From ZC4RG20 sp035760685 (lineage in GTDB: Bacteria; Pseudomonadota; Gammaproteobacteria; Steroidobacterales; Rariloculaceae), in NCBI GenBank assembly GCA_035760685.1, contig DASTSM010000209.1:1-8518 (forward strand): DNA of 8,518 bases, given 5' to 3'. Below the pieces are notes generated by a model. It had not been told where the DNA came from and searched no databases. It saw only the letters and a program-made list of their open reading frames with translations. The number at the start of each line of letters is the position of its first letter. Within the stretch, counting starts at the first letter, position 1. A program made the position numbers and the translations under genes. This document shows, in pieces, positions 1 to 5,294 of the stretch.

Positions 1-127
1 CCTGGCCAGGGTCTGCGTCATCGGGGTAGTAGTCGAAGTCCGTGCGCCCTTCGGGCTCGTCGCGGTAATCGAGCCGGCCCGCGGCGTCGTAGGCGAGGGT
101 GACCTCCTGAAGCTTCGCGTCCTGCTG
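1..127 (-). CDS. fragment of a YD/RHS-repeat protein
   Basis: Read on the minus strand, bases 127 to 1 form an open frame. It contains VTLAYDAAGRLDYRDEPEG followed by RTDFDYYPDD, which has the spacing of a YD (RHS) repeat: Y-D-x-x-G-R-L, then a D-x-x-G turn and an aromatic strand. YD repeats build the hollow shell of RHS, teneurin and Tc-toxin proteins, which are secreted or surface-exposed and often carry a toxin at the C-terminus. Only about one and a half repeats are visible, and the frame runs off the left edge, so neither end of the protein is known. The homology gives way near base 127 to a lysA sequence on the opposite strand. The fragment may be a misjoined contig end or the remnant of a rearrangement. 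The family call rests on motif shape alone. Confidence 0.5.
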
Positions 128-128
128 C

Positions 129-503
129 CGCGAGATCTGGCTCGAGCCGGGCCGCTACGTCGTCGCGCACGCCGGCGTGCTCGTCGCGCAGGTCACGCAA
201 ACGAAGGGCAAGGGCGAAGTGCAGTACGTCGGCGTGACAACGGGCATGAACAGCCTGATCCGGCCCGCGCTCTACGGTGCCTATCACGAGATCACGAACC
301 TTACGCGGCTCGGCGAGGCGGCGACCGAGGTCGTGACGGTCGTGGGCCCGATCTGCGAGACGGGCGACCGGCTGGGCTCGGATCGCCTGCTGCCGGTCAC
401 GCGTGAAGGCGACGTACTGCTGATCTCGAACGCGGGCGCGTACGGGTACGTCATGAGCTCGCACTACAATCTGCGCGAGCCGGCCGAGGAGGTCGTGATC
501 TGA
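129..503 (+). CDS. lysA: diaminopimelate decarboxylase, C-terminal part (truncated)
   Basis: DAP decarboxylase converts meso-diaminopimelate to L-lysine with pyridoxal phosphate, the last step of lysine synthesis in the cytoplasm. About 124 C-terminal residues are visible. They include the E-P-G-R motif (codons 144-155), the NSLIRPALYGAYHE segment, the GPICETGD motif with the active-site cysteine at 354-356, and GAYGYVMSSHYN near the end. The reading ends at TGA 501-503. The family is normally about 410-420 residues, or over 800 in xanthomonads where it is fused behind aspartate kinase. The N-terminal TIM-barrel half with the PLP lysine is therefore missing. The frame closes upstream at TGA 108-110, and the bases before ~129 do not look like LysA. 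GTG 177 is only an internal valine, not a start. As it stands the gene is broken or misassembled at its left end. Confidence 0.85.
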   Translation, partial: REIWLEPGRYVVAHAGVLVAQVTQTKGKGEVQYVGVTTGMNSLIRPALYGAYHEITNLTRLGEAATEVVTVVGPICETGDRLGSDRLLPVTREGDVLLISNAGAYGYVMSSHYNLREPAEEVVI

Positions 504-650
504 CTAGGTGCGTTTCGCCCGCGCAAGCATGTGACCGGAACAGGCAACCGACGGGCTCGGCAACCGGCCTTTCGCCCAAAATCCTGCCATGCGAGTTTGA
601 TCTGAAATTAACACCCACGGTAGATTAGTCATATTCCGAGCCATACCTTT
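504..650. other. intergenic region between lysA and the antitoxin gene
   Basis: This gap of 147 bases becomes AT-richer after about 580. The octamer GGCAACCG occurs twice (543-550 and 559-566), and a weak CCGA/TCGG hairpin lies between the copies. No hairpin followed by a T-run is present, so I see no intrinsic terminator for lysA. A possible promoter lies at the right end and is listed separately. Confidence 0.5.
597..626 (+). promoter_or_regulatory. possible sigma-70 promoter for the toxin-antitoxin remnant
   Basis: A -35-like TTGATC (597-602, four of six consensus bases) is followed after 18 bases by a -10-like TAGATT (621-626, four of six). It sits in an AT-rich patch that stands out from the GC-rich surroundings, 25 bases before the antitoxin ATG. 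Type II antitoxin promoters usually lie at this distance. The match is modest and there is no experimental support. Confidence 0.3.
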
Positions 651-854
651 ATGAGCGCACGCGACGACCAAGCGCTGATCGAGAAGTTGAAGAGCCTGCC
701 GCCGCAACGCCGCGCAGAGGTCGAAGACTTTATCGACTTCCTGCGTAGCCGCGAAACCGACCAGCACCTCGCGCGAGCTGCGGCTCAAGCTTCGGAACCC
801 GCATTCAAGGCCGTCTGGGACAACGCCGACGACGCCGACTACGATCGGCTGTAG
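651..854 (+). CDS. small antitoxin of a MazF/PemK-type toxin-antitoxin pair
   Basis: This encodes 67 residues starting at ATG 651. The N-terminal half, about residues 8-35, has the LIEKLKSLPPQRRAEVEDFI pattern, a helix found in many short proteobacterial antitoxins (DUF2281-like). The C-terminus reads AFKAVWDNADDADYDRL. The ending 'VWDN-D-A-YD-L' is characteristic of antitoxins encoded just before MazF/PemK-type toxins. Such proteins bind and block the endoribonuclease and usually repress their own promoter. The shine-Dalgarno region is poor. The toxin-like sequence begins about 40 bases downstream on the same strand, which supports the pairing, but that toxin looks inactivated. The antitoxin itself appears intact. 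It may be an orphan kept after toxin decay, or it may act against a related toxin elsewhere. Confidence 0.7.
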   Translation: MSARDDQALIEKLKSLPPQRRAEVEDFIDFLRSRETDQHLARAAAQASEPAFKAVWDNADDADYDRL

Positions 855-893
855 TTTCAGGCCGCAGCCCCGAGCTCGCGAAGCACTCATTAG

Positions 894-1275
894 TTCGGCG
901 ATGTCGTGCTCGTGCCGTTTCCATTCACCGACCAGTCCACGGCGAAACAGCGACCCGGCGTAATCGTCTCGAGCGCCGATTATCACGACGCGCGCCACGA
1001 TCTGATTCTGATGGCAGTCACGAGCCAGTTACGCGGCATCAGCGCCTTCGGGGAGCTAATCGTGGAAGACTGGCAAGCCGCGAAGCTGCTTAAACCCTCC
1101 GCCATTAAGCCCGTGCTCGCAACGCTCGAGCAGTCCCTTGTCCTCAAGACCCTCGGCCGGCTCTCGGCGCGCAATAGCAGCGTTTACGCGAATCGATCCG
1201 CACGCTCTTCGGGTAACGACCCGCGAAAATCGACTCGGACCGGAGCAAGAGGCCGGGGAGTGCACGTCTCGTTAA
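894..1275 (+). pseudogene. decayed MazF/PemK-family endoribonuclease toxin
   Basis: The frame FGDVVLVPFPFTDQSTAKQR (894 onward), then PGVIVSSADY and LILMAVTSQLR, is the N-terminal and central part of the MazF/PemK fold, whose members cut mRNA. The family normally has a start codon a few residues before the G-D. Here the in-frame codon before F-G-D is TAG (891-893), and no ATG, GTG or TTG precedes it. The first usable start, GTG 906, would drop the first strand of the fold. At the 3' end the homology passes LKTLGRLSA and then leaves the frame. From about 1171 the next frame reads AIAAFTRIDPHALRV and ends at TAA 1273-1275, which resembles a toxin C-terminus. A one-base gain or two-base loss near 1172 explains this. 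Two separate lesions point to a pseudogene. Uncorrected sequencing error could account for one but hardly both. Confidence 0.65.
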
Positions 1276-1605
1276 GCCGAGATAGGCACCTGACCGGATG
1301 GTTCGAGCTTACGGGCTTACGCGCGACCAGCTCGGTTTGCAGGTATACGAGCGCAAGAACCAGAATGTTCGCTGCGTGCGCGCCTCGCGGAGTGGACGTA
1401 TCGGCCGGATTCCTCTTACGCGAAGCCTCCCGTGTTGCGCGGGTTTCACTCTGTTCGGCGGCAAGCGCCACTCGCGTATCCGGTACATACAGCATATTGG
1501 CGCTGAGCGGAAACTTCCGCGTTTGTTAGATCGATCTCGCCGCGAGCAACTATCGACAGTCGAGCGCCGTTTGGTGCTCGGTGCTCGCGCCGCCGGCGCT
1601 CGACC
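1276..1605. other. about 330 bases without a convincing gene
   Basis: Open frames cross this stretch on both strands, but none has a good ribosome-binding site, a recognisable family or protein-like composition. They are rich in Arg, Ser and Cys, as expected of chance frames in GC-rich DNA. A small perfect inverted repeat, GCGGA-AACT-TCCGC, lies near 1506-1519. The region separates the decayed toxin gene from the fdxA promoter and may hold further decayed sequence that I cannot identify. Confidence 0.5.
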
Positions 1606-1619
1606 TTGATCTACGTCAA
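1606..1619 (+). promoter_or_regulatory. FNR/ANR-type binding site upstream of fdxA
   Basis: TTGATCTACGTCAA matches the FNR/ANR consensus TTGAT-N4-ATCAA at nine of ten positions. These regulators sense oxygen through an iron-sulfur cluster and activate genes under low oxygen. The site's centre is 1612.5. If it acts at -41.5, as in class II activation, transcription starts near 1654 and the -10 hexamer falls at 1642-1647, where the sequence is TAGCCT (TAnnnT conserved). No -35 hexamer is needed in that arrangement. The site lies 61 bases before the fdxA ATG, so it most likely drives fdxA and the membrane-protein gene behind it. Confidence 0.65.
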
Positions 1620-1641
1620 GGTGCACGGGCGGAGCCCCGGC

Positions 1642-1647
1642 TAGCCT
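1642..1647 (+). promoter_or_regulatory. predicted -10 element of the FNR/ANR-dependent promoter
   Basis: TAGCCT keeps the first, second and last bases of TATAAT. It lies exactly where the -10 element should be if the upstream FNR/ANR box is centred at -41.5. The predicted leader is about 27 bases, with GGAG at 1666-1669 before ATG 1681. The element is weak alone and is supported only by its spacing. Confidence 0.4.
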
Positions 1648-1680
1648 GGTCTCGGCGCCGAATGCGGAGTCCTGAGCCCC

Positions 1681-2013
1681 ATGACCCACGTTGTCACTGA
1701 AAATTGCATCAAGTGCAAGTACACGGACTGCGTCGAGGTCTGTCCGGTCGACTGCTTCCATGAAGGGCCGAACTTTCTCGTCATCGATCCCGACGAGTGC
1801 ATCGACTGCACGCTCTGCGTCGCCGAGTGCCCGGCGCGCGCGATCTACCCCGAGGACGAGGTGCCGGCGGGGCAGGAGGTCTTCTTCCGGATCAATGCCG
1901 AGCTCTCAAAACGCTGGCCGGTCATAGCAAAGAAGATCGACGCGCCGGCGGATGCCGAGGACTGGGACGGCCGGCCAGGGAAGCTCGAGTACCTCGACGA
2001 GGGAACGCCGTAG
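1681..2013 (+). CDS. fdxA: seven-iron ferredoxin (3Fe-4S/4Fe-4S), FdxA type
   Basis: This encodes a soluble electron carrier of 110 residues, almost the same length as Azotobacter vinelandii ferredoxin I and closely alike in wording. All cluster ligands are present. C9, C17 and C50 fit the 3Fe-4S cluster. C21, C40, C43 and C46 fit the 4Fe-4S cluster. The extra cysteines C12 and C25 of the Azotobacter protein are also kept. The motifs CIKCKYTDCVEVCPVDC and CIDCTLC are intact. The C-terminal half ends with DAEDWDGRPGKLEYL, the tail typical of this family. GGAG at 1666-1669 precedes ATG 1681. An FNR/ANR box upstream suggests induction at low oxygen. In other bacteria FdxA takes part in low-potential electron transfer and redox-stress responses. 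The partner enzyme here cannot be told. The stop is 4 bases before the next gene, so the two are probably co-transcribed. Confidence 0.95.
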   Translation: MTHVVTENCIKCKYTDCVEVCPVDCFHEGPNFLVIDPDECIDCTLCVAECPARAIYPEDEVPAGQEVFFRINAELSKRWPVIAKKIDAPADAEDWDGRPGKLEYLDEGTP

Positions 2014-2017
2014 GCAC

Positions 2018-2527
2018 GTGGACACCTTCCACTACATCGCGATCTCGTTTCACATCCTCGCCGCCGTGATCTGGATCGGCGGCGCGATCTTCCTCGCCGC
2101 CGTGCTGGTGCCGGTCCTGCGCGATCCTGCGCTGCGGCCGCACGCTCCGGAGCTGATTCGCCGCGCCGGCGTACGTTTCCGCAACCTCGGCTGGGCTTGC
2201 CTGCTGATTCTCGTCGCGACCGGCGCCGTCAACCTCGGACGGTGGGGCGTCGACTGGCCGCGCTTCACGAGCGCAGCGCTCTGGAGCACCGCATGGGGAC
2301 GCATACTCGCGCTCAAGCTCGGGCTCGTCGTCGTCGTCCTCGCCCTGAGCGCAATGCACGACTTCGTCGTGGGTCCGCGCGCGCGCGCGCGAATGCGTCA
2401 GGCGCCCGGCTCTCGGGAGGCTATGCGGCTGCGCCGCTGTGCAGGCTGGATGGGGCGGCTCAACGTGCTGCTCGGCGTCGTCATCGTCGCCCTTGCCGTC
2501 ATGCTGACGCGGGGCCCGCCCATTTGA
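2018..2527 (+). CDS. CopD-like four-helix membrane protein
   Basis: Starting at GTG 2018, 4 bases after the fdxA stop, this encodes 169 residues. Four hydrophobic segments are visible at about 7-33, 56-74, 96-116 and 143-163, so it is an inner-membrane protein. The first contains H12 and W-I-G-G (19-22). The third is preceded by a W-G-R-I-L-x-L-K stretch and ends in MHDFVVGP. This layout resembles the CopD/PF05425 group, whose members are linked to copper handling, and some related proteins bind haem. Which of these applies here is unknown. An in-frame ATG at 1952 would give 22 more residues, but these are hydrophilic, lie inside fdxA and precede the natural start of the first helix, so I prefer GTG. 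The loop 120-142 is strongly basic and should face the cytoplasm. Co-transcription with fdxA from the FNR/ANR promoter is likely. Confidence 0.75.
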   Translation: MDTFHYIAISFHILAAVIWIGGAIFLAAVLVPVLRDPALRPHAPELIRRAGVRFRNLGWACLLILVATGAVNLGRWGVDWPRFTSAALWSTAWGRILALKLGLVVVVLALSAMHDFVVGPRARARMRQAPGSREAMRLRRCAGWMGRLNVLLGVVIVALAVMLTRGPPI

Positions 2528-2664
2528 GCGCCGCCTGTATCTGCCGCCCGAGGATGCCACCGCCGCTCTGCAAATCTCTACACATCGAGCGTTAACGAAA
2601 GATGCGTATCCCTCAACGACGCGTGAACATGCGCTCGGACCTCATTCACGCAAGGAGAGCAGAC

Positions 2665-2826
2665 ATGCGGACACTGACGGGTTGCGAGCTGGAGACCGTC
2701 GCGGGAGGAGATTCTTCGGAGGTGGACCAAGCGATGTGGGCGACCTTCATGATGATGGCGATTTGTCCCACGCCGCTCGTGGTCGCCGTAGGCGGAGCCG
2801 CGCTCCTTTACTACGTGTGGTGCTGA
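2665..2826 (+). CDS. bacteriocin-like peptide precursor with double-glycine leader
   Basis: This encodes 53 residues beginning MRTLTGCELETVAGG. Counting back from the Gly-Gly, Leu lies at -12, Glu at -8, Leu at -7, Val at -4 and Gly at -2 and -1. This is the pattern of class II bacteriocin and microcin leaders cut by C39 peptidase domains of ABC exporters. The predicted mature part is 38 residues: an acidic head (DSSEVDQ), then a hydrophobic stretch with C34, a V-G-G-A-A-L-L segment and a terminal Y-Y-V-W-C. The two cysteines (34 and 53) could form a disulfide. AAGGAG at 2652-2657, 7 bases before ATG 2665, fixes this start over the in-frame ATG at 2602. No exporter, immunity or modification gene is in the window. 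It could also be a signalling peptide. The leader call is firm; the function is inferred. Confidence 0.7.
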   Translation: MRTLTGCELETVAGGDSSEVDQAMWATFMMMAICPTPLVVAVGGAALLYYVWC

Positions 2827-2883
2827 TTCAACTACGGGTGGTGCTGAGTCGACTACGCGCGACGCTGATTCGGCCGGCGCTGA
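2806..2883 (+). repeat. 21-bp tandem repeats carrying in-phase stop codons
   Basis: Four units follow one another: 2806-2826, 2827-2847, 2848-2868 and a shortened 2869-2883. The first is the last seven codons of the peptide gene and ends in its TGA. Later units keep the same phase and each ends in TGA (2845, 2866, 2881). Translated, they read LYYVWC, FNYGWC, VDYARR and FGRR, each followed by stop. Identity falls with distance from the gene. The array fills nearly all the space up to the hisE stop. No stem with a T-run is present, so it is not an obvious terminator. Confidence 0.75.
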
Positions 2884-2885
2884 AA

Positions 2886-3188
2886 TCAAGGCTGCGCGCG
2901 GGCGGCATGCCGCCGCTCGAGCTCGCGCGCGACGTCCGCGAGGCCGAGGCCGCGCAGCTTGAGCAGCACGATCAGGTGGTAGAGCAGGTCGGCCGCCTCT
3001 TCGGTCACGCGCGCGTCCGGCTCGCCGACGGCGGCGAGCGCAATCTCGACGCCTTCCTCGCCGACCTTCTGGGCGACCTTCGCGACGCCTTTCGCGGCGA
3101 GCCGCGCCGTGTAGCTGCTCTCGGGCGCCTCGGCGAGGCGCTGCGCGACGATCTTCTCGAGCGCGTCGAGGAAGTCTGTGCCGCTCAT
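2886..3188 (-). CDS. hisE: phosphoribosyl-ATP pyrophosphatase
   Basis: HisE removes pyrophosphate from phosphoribosyl-ATP to give phosphoribosyl-AMP, the second step of histidine synthesis. The protein is 100 residues, the usual length for a stand-alone HisE. The all-helical MazG-like fold shows in KVGEEGVEIALAA (E44, E45, E48) and TEEAADLLYHLIVLL (E63, E64, D67), the acidic residues expected to hold magnesium. The start ATG (3188) overlaps the hisF stop as ATGA, and AGGAG lies 8 bases upstream. It is the last gene of the operon seen here. In many gammaproteobacteria the equivalent place holds a fused HisIE, but there is no HisI domain before it. Confidence 0.95.
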   Translation of the reverse strand: MSGTDFLDALEKIVAQRLAEAPESSYTARLAAKGVAKVAQKVGEEGVEIALAAVGEPDARVTEEAADLLYHLIVLLKLRGLGLADVARELERRHAARAQP

Positions 3189-3976
3189 CGCCGCGGCTCC
3201 TGTCCGGTCGGCGGCCGGATCGCGACGCCGGCGTCGATGAGATAGCGCTTCAGGTCCGGGATCGCGATCTCGGCCGAGTGGAACACGCTCGCCGCGAGCG
3301 CGCCGTCCACGCGTGCCCGCTCGAAGACCTCCGCGAAGTGCGCCATCGAGCCGGCGCCGCCCGAGGCGATGAGCGGCAGCTGCACCCCGTCGCGCACGAG
3401 CGCGAGCTGGTCGATGTCGTAGCCCTCGCGCACGCCGTCCTGGTTCATGCAGTTCAACACGATCTCCCCCGCGCCGCGGTCCTGCACCTCGCGCACCCAG
3501 TCGAGCGTCCGCCGGCGGCTCGCGCGCATGCGGCTCGGATCGCCCGTGTTCTGGTACACCTCGTAGTCGCCGTCGCGCATGAGGCTGTCAACGCCGATGA
3601 CGACGCACTGCGAGCCGAACCTGCGCACGAGCGCGTCGATGAAGTCGGGATTCTCGAGCGCGGGCGTGTTGACGGAAATTTTCTCGGCACCGAAATTCAG
3701 CACGCTCTCGGCGTCGGCGAGCGTGCGGATGCCGCCGGCCACGCAGAACGGGATGTCGAGCACGGCGGCCACCTTGTTGACCCAGCTCCGATCGACCGTG
3801 CGGCCGTGCGGGCTCGCGGTGATGTCGTAGAACACGAGCTCGTCGGCGCCTTCGTCGCGATAGCGGCGCGCGAGCTCGAGAATATCGCCCATGACGCGGT
3901 GGTCGCGGAATCGAACGCCCTTGACGACGACGCCGTCCCGGACGTCGAGGCACGGGATTATGCGCTTCGTAAGAAT
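3185..3976 (-). CDS. hisF: imidazole glycerol phosphate synthase, cyclase subunit
   Basis: HisF uses ammonia passed on from HisH to convert PRFAR to imidazoleglycerol phosphate and AICAR. The (βα)8 barrel is complete, with catalytic Asp in PCLDVRDG and in VVIGVDS. The family start is MLTKRIIPCLDV or similar. Here the frame reads (ATT)-L-T-K-R-I-I-P-C. No in-frame ATG, GTG or TTG occurs upstream near the expected start. The first one downstream would remove the catalytic aspartate. Taking ATT at 3976-3974 as residue 1 puts the aspartates at 11 and 130, the standard positions, and gives 263 residues. AGGAG lies 8 bases before this ATT. The gene overlaps the end of hisA by 19 bases and its stop overlaps hisE. 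AUU starts are rare but known, for instance in infC. A base error is the alternative. Confidence 0.93.
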   Translation of the reverse strand: MLTKRIIPCLDVRDGVVVKGVRFRDHRVMGDILELARRYRDEGADELVFYDITASPHGRTVDRSWVNKVAAVLDIPFCVAGGIRTLADAESVLNFGAEKISVNTPALENPDFIDALVRRFGSQCVVIGVDSLMRDGDYEVYQNTGDPSRMRASRRRTLDWVREVQDRGAGEIVLNCMNQDGVREGYDIDQLALVRDGVQLPLIASGGAGSMAHFAEVFERARVDGALAASVFHSAEIAIPDLKRYLIDAGVAIRPPTGQEPRR

Positions 3977-4692
3977 CGCTGCATCTCCTCTTCGCCGATC
4001 CGGCCCTCGAGCAGCGCCTTCCCGGCGATCGCGGCCGCGGCGCCCGTCGCGCTCAAGGCTTCGAGATCGCCCGCATCCCGAATGCCGCCCGACGCCTGAA
4101 ACGCCACGGCCGGCCACTCGGCCGCGCATCGCCGATAGAGCTCGAGATTCGGCCCCGCGAGCGCGCCGTCGCGATCGATGTCGGTGCAGAGTACGTGGAG
4201 GAGGCCTCGCTCCTGGTAGCGCGACATCGCCTCCGCCAGCGTGAGCCCGCTCGTGCGCGTCCATCCATGCGTCGCGACGAACGGCACGTTGTCCCCCTCC
4301 AGGCGTACGTCGAAGCCGAGCACGATGCGCTCGGCGCCGACCTCGTCGAGCCAGCCGGCGACGCGCTCGGGATCCGTCGCCGCGAGGCTGCCGATCACGA
4401 CGCGGTCGGCGATCCCGAGCGCGCGCTCGAGGCTCTCCCGGTCGCGGATGCCGCCGCCGAGCTGCACGTGAAAATTCTCCGCGCGCATGGCTTCGACGAG
4501 CGGGAGATTCGCCGGCGCGCCCTGAGCCGCGCCGTCGAGGTCGACGACGTGCAGCCACTCGGCGCCGAGCTCGCGGTAGCGCCGCGCGAGATCGATCGGG
4601 TCGACGTCGTAACGCGTCTCCTGGTCGAAGCGCCCCTTGAGCAGACGCACGCAGCGGCCGTCGCGGATGTCGATGGCGGGTATCAGTCGCAT
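3958..4692 (-). CDS. hisA: ProFAR isomerase (phosphoribosylformimino-AICAR-P isomerase)
   Basis: HisA opens the aminoaldose ring of ProFAR to give PRFAR, the substrate of HisF/HisH. The protein is 244 residues, a normal length. It is a half-barrel duplication like HisF. It begins MRLIPAIDIRDGRCVRLLKG with catalytic D8. The second catalytic aspartate is D128 in GFDVR. The phosphate-binding GGGIR (79-83) and SGGIRD (201-206) loops are both present. ATG 4692 is 5 bases after the hisH stop. I see no good ribosome-binding site there, so ribosomes ending on hisH may simply restart. Its 3' end overlaps hisF by 19 bases and carries the hisF ribosome-binding site. Confidence 0.96.
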   Translation of the reverse strand: MRLIPAIDIRDGRCVRLLKGRFDQETRYDVDPIDLARRYRELGAEWLHVVDLDGAAQGAPANLPLVEAMRAENFHVQLGGGIRDRESLERALGIADRVVIGSLAATDPERVAGWLDEVGAERIVLGFDVRLEGDNVPFVATHGWTRTSGLTLAEAMSRYQERGLLHVLCTDIDRDGALAGPNLELYRRCAAEWPAVAFQASGGIRDAGDLEALSATGAAAAIAGKALLEGRIGEEEMQRFLRSA

Positions 4693-4697
4693 GGCAT

Positions 4698-5294
4698 TTA
4701 CAGGGCGAGGAAGTTCGCGAGGATGCTCGCGCCGACCTGCGAGGAACGCTCGGGATGAAACTGCGTGCCGAAGAAGTTTCCCTGCTCGACGACGGCGGAA
4801 AACTCGATGCCGTAACGGCTCGTCGCCCGCGTGTAGGCGCCGACGGGCACGGCGTAGCTGTGCACGAAGTACGCATAGGCGCCGTTCGGCACGTCGCGAA
4901 GCAAAGCCGTGTCGCGCGCGAGCTCGAGCTGGTTCCACCCCATGTGCGGCACGGGCAGCTCCGCGTTCTGCGGAAGCCGCGCGACCCGGCCGGGCATCAC
5001 GCCGAGACATTCGACGTCCTCTTCCTCGGACGACGCGAAGAGCAGCTGCATGCCGAGACAGATCCCGAGCACGGGCTGGGTGAGGCGCGGGACGACGTCC
5101 GCGAGGCCCGCAGCCTCGAGACGCTCCATCGCGCTGCGCGCGGCGCCGACGCCGGGCAGCAGGACGTGCGTCGCCGCCGCGACCCGCTCGGGATCCGCCG
5201 TCACGGGTGCATCGACGCCGAGCCGCTCGAGCGCGAAGCCGAGCGAGGCAAGGTTCGCGCCGCAGCAGCCGATCACGACGGGATCCCGTTTCAT
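4698..5294 (-). CDS. hisH: imidazole glycerol phosphate synthase, glutaminase subunit
   Basis: HisH hydrolyses glutamine and feeds ammonia to HisF. It is a class I glutamine amidotransferase of 198 residues. The nucleophile is C79 in GICLGMQLLF and the other triad members are H180 and E182 in QFHPERS. The oxyanion-region motif LLPGVGA (45-51) and the PHMGWNQL segment (116-123), where HisH contacts HisF, are also present. The N-terminal motif, usually D-Y-G-x-G-N-L, reads CCGANL here, a tolerated variation near the glutamine site. ATG overlaps the hisB stop as ATGA, with AGGGGG just upstream. Co-translation with hisB and closeness to hisA and hisF match the usual operon. Confidence 0.95.
   Translation of the reverse strand: MKRDPVVIGCCGANLASLGFALERLGVDAPVTADPERVAAATHVLLPGVGAARSAMERLEAAGLADVVPRLTQPVLGICLGMQLLFASSEEEDVECLGVMPGRVARLPQNAELPVPHMGWNQLELARDTALLRDVPNGAYAYFVHSYAVPVGAYTRATSRYGIEFSAVVEQGNFFGTQFHPERSSQVGASILANFLAL

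Noticed and set aside
504..998. A minus-strand frame of 164 codons
   Set aside because: It lies antisense to the antitoxin and toxin sequences and has no recognisable domain. The plus-strand products match known families.
1298..1609. A plus-strand frame of 103 codons and overlapping minus-strand frames at 1184-1495 and 1309-1761
   Set aside because: No ribosome-binding site, no domain and an Arg/Ser-rich composition. They overlap one another, and one runs into fdxA and its promoter.
1952..2017. An upstream ATG start for the CopD-like protein
   Set aside because: The added residues are hydrophilic and lie inside fdxA. GTG 2018 gives a start just before the first helix.
2602..2664. A longer start for the double-glycine peptide at ATG 2602
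   Set aside because: There is no good ribosome-binding site before it, and the extra 21 residues would spoil the compact leader. AAGGAG sits at the right distance from ATG 2665.
2806..2883. A CRISPR array
   Set aside because: The repeats are head-to-tail without spacers, degenerate, and begin inside a coding sequence.
2820..2890. A bidirectional terminator between the peptide gene and hisE
   Set aside because: Only short palindromes such as AGTCGACT are present, with no stable stem followed by a T-run. The stretch is explained by the 21-bp repeats.
3185..4876. A 563-codon minus-strand open frame
   Set aside because: Only the final 263 codons are hisF. The upstream part overlaps hisA and hisH in the wrong frame, shows no family and has a low-complexity Arg/Ala composition.
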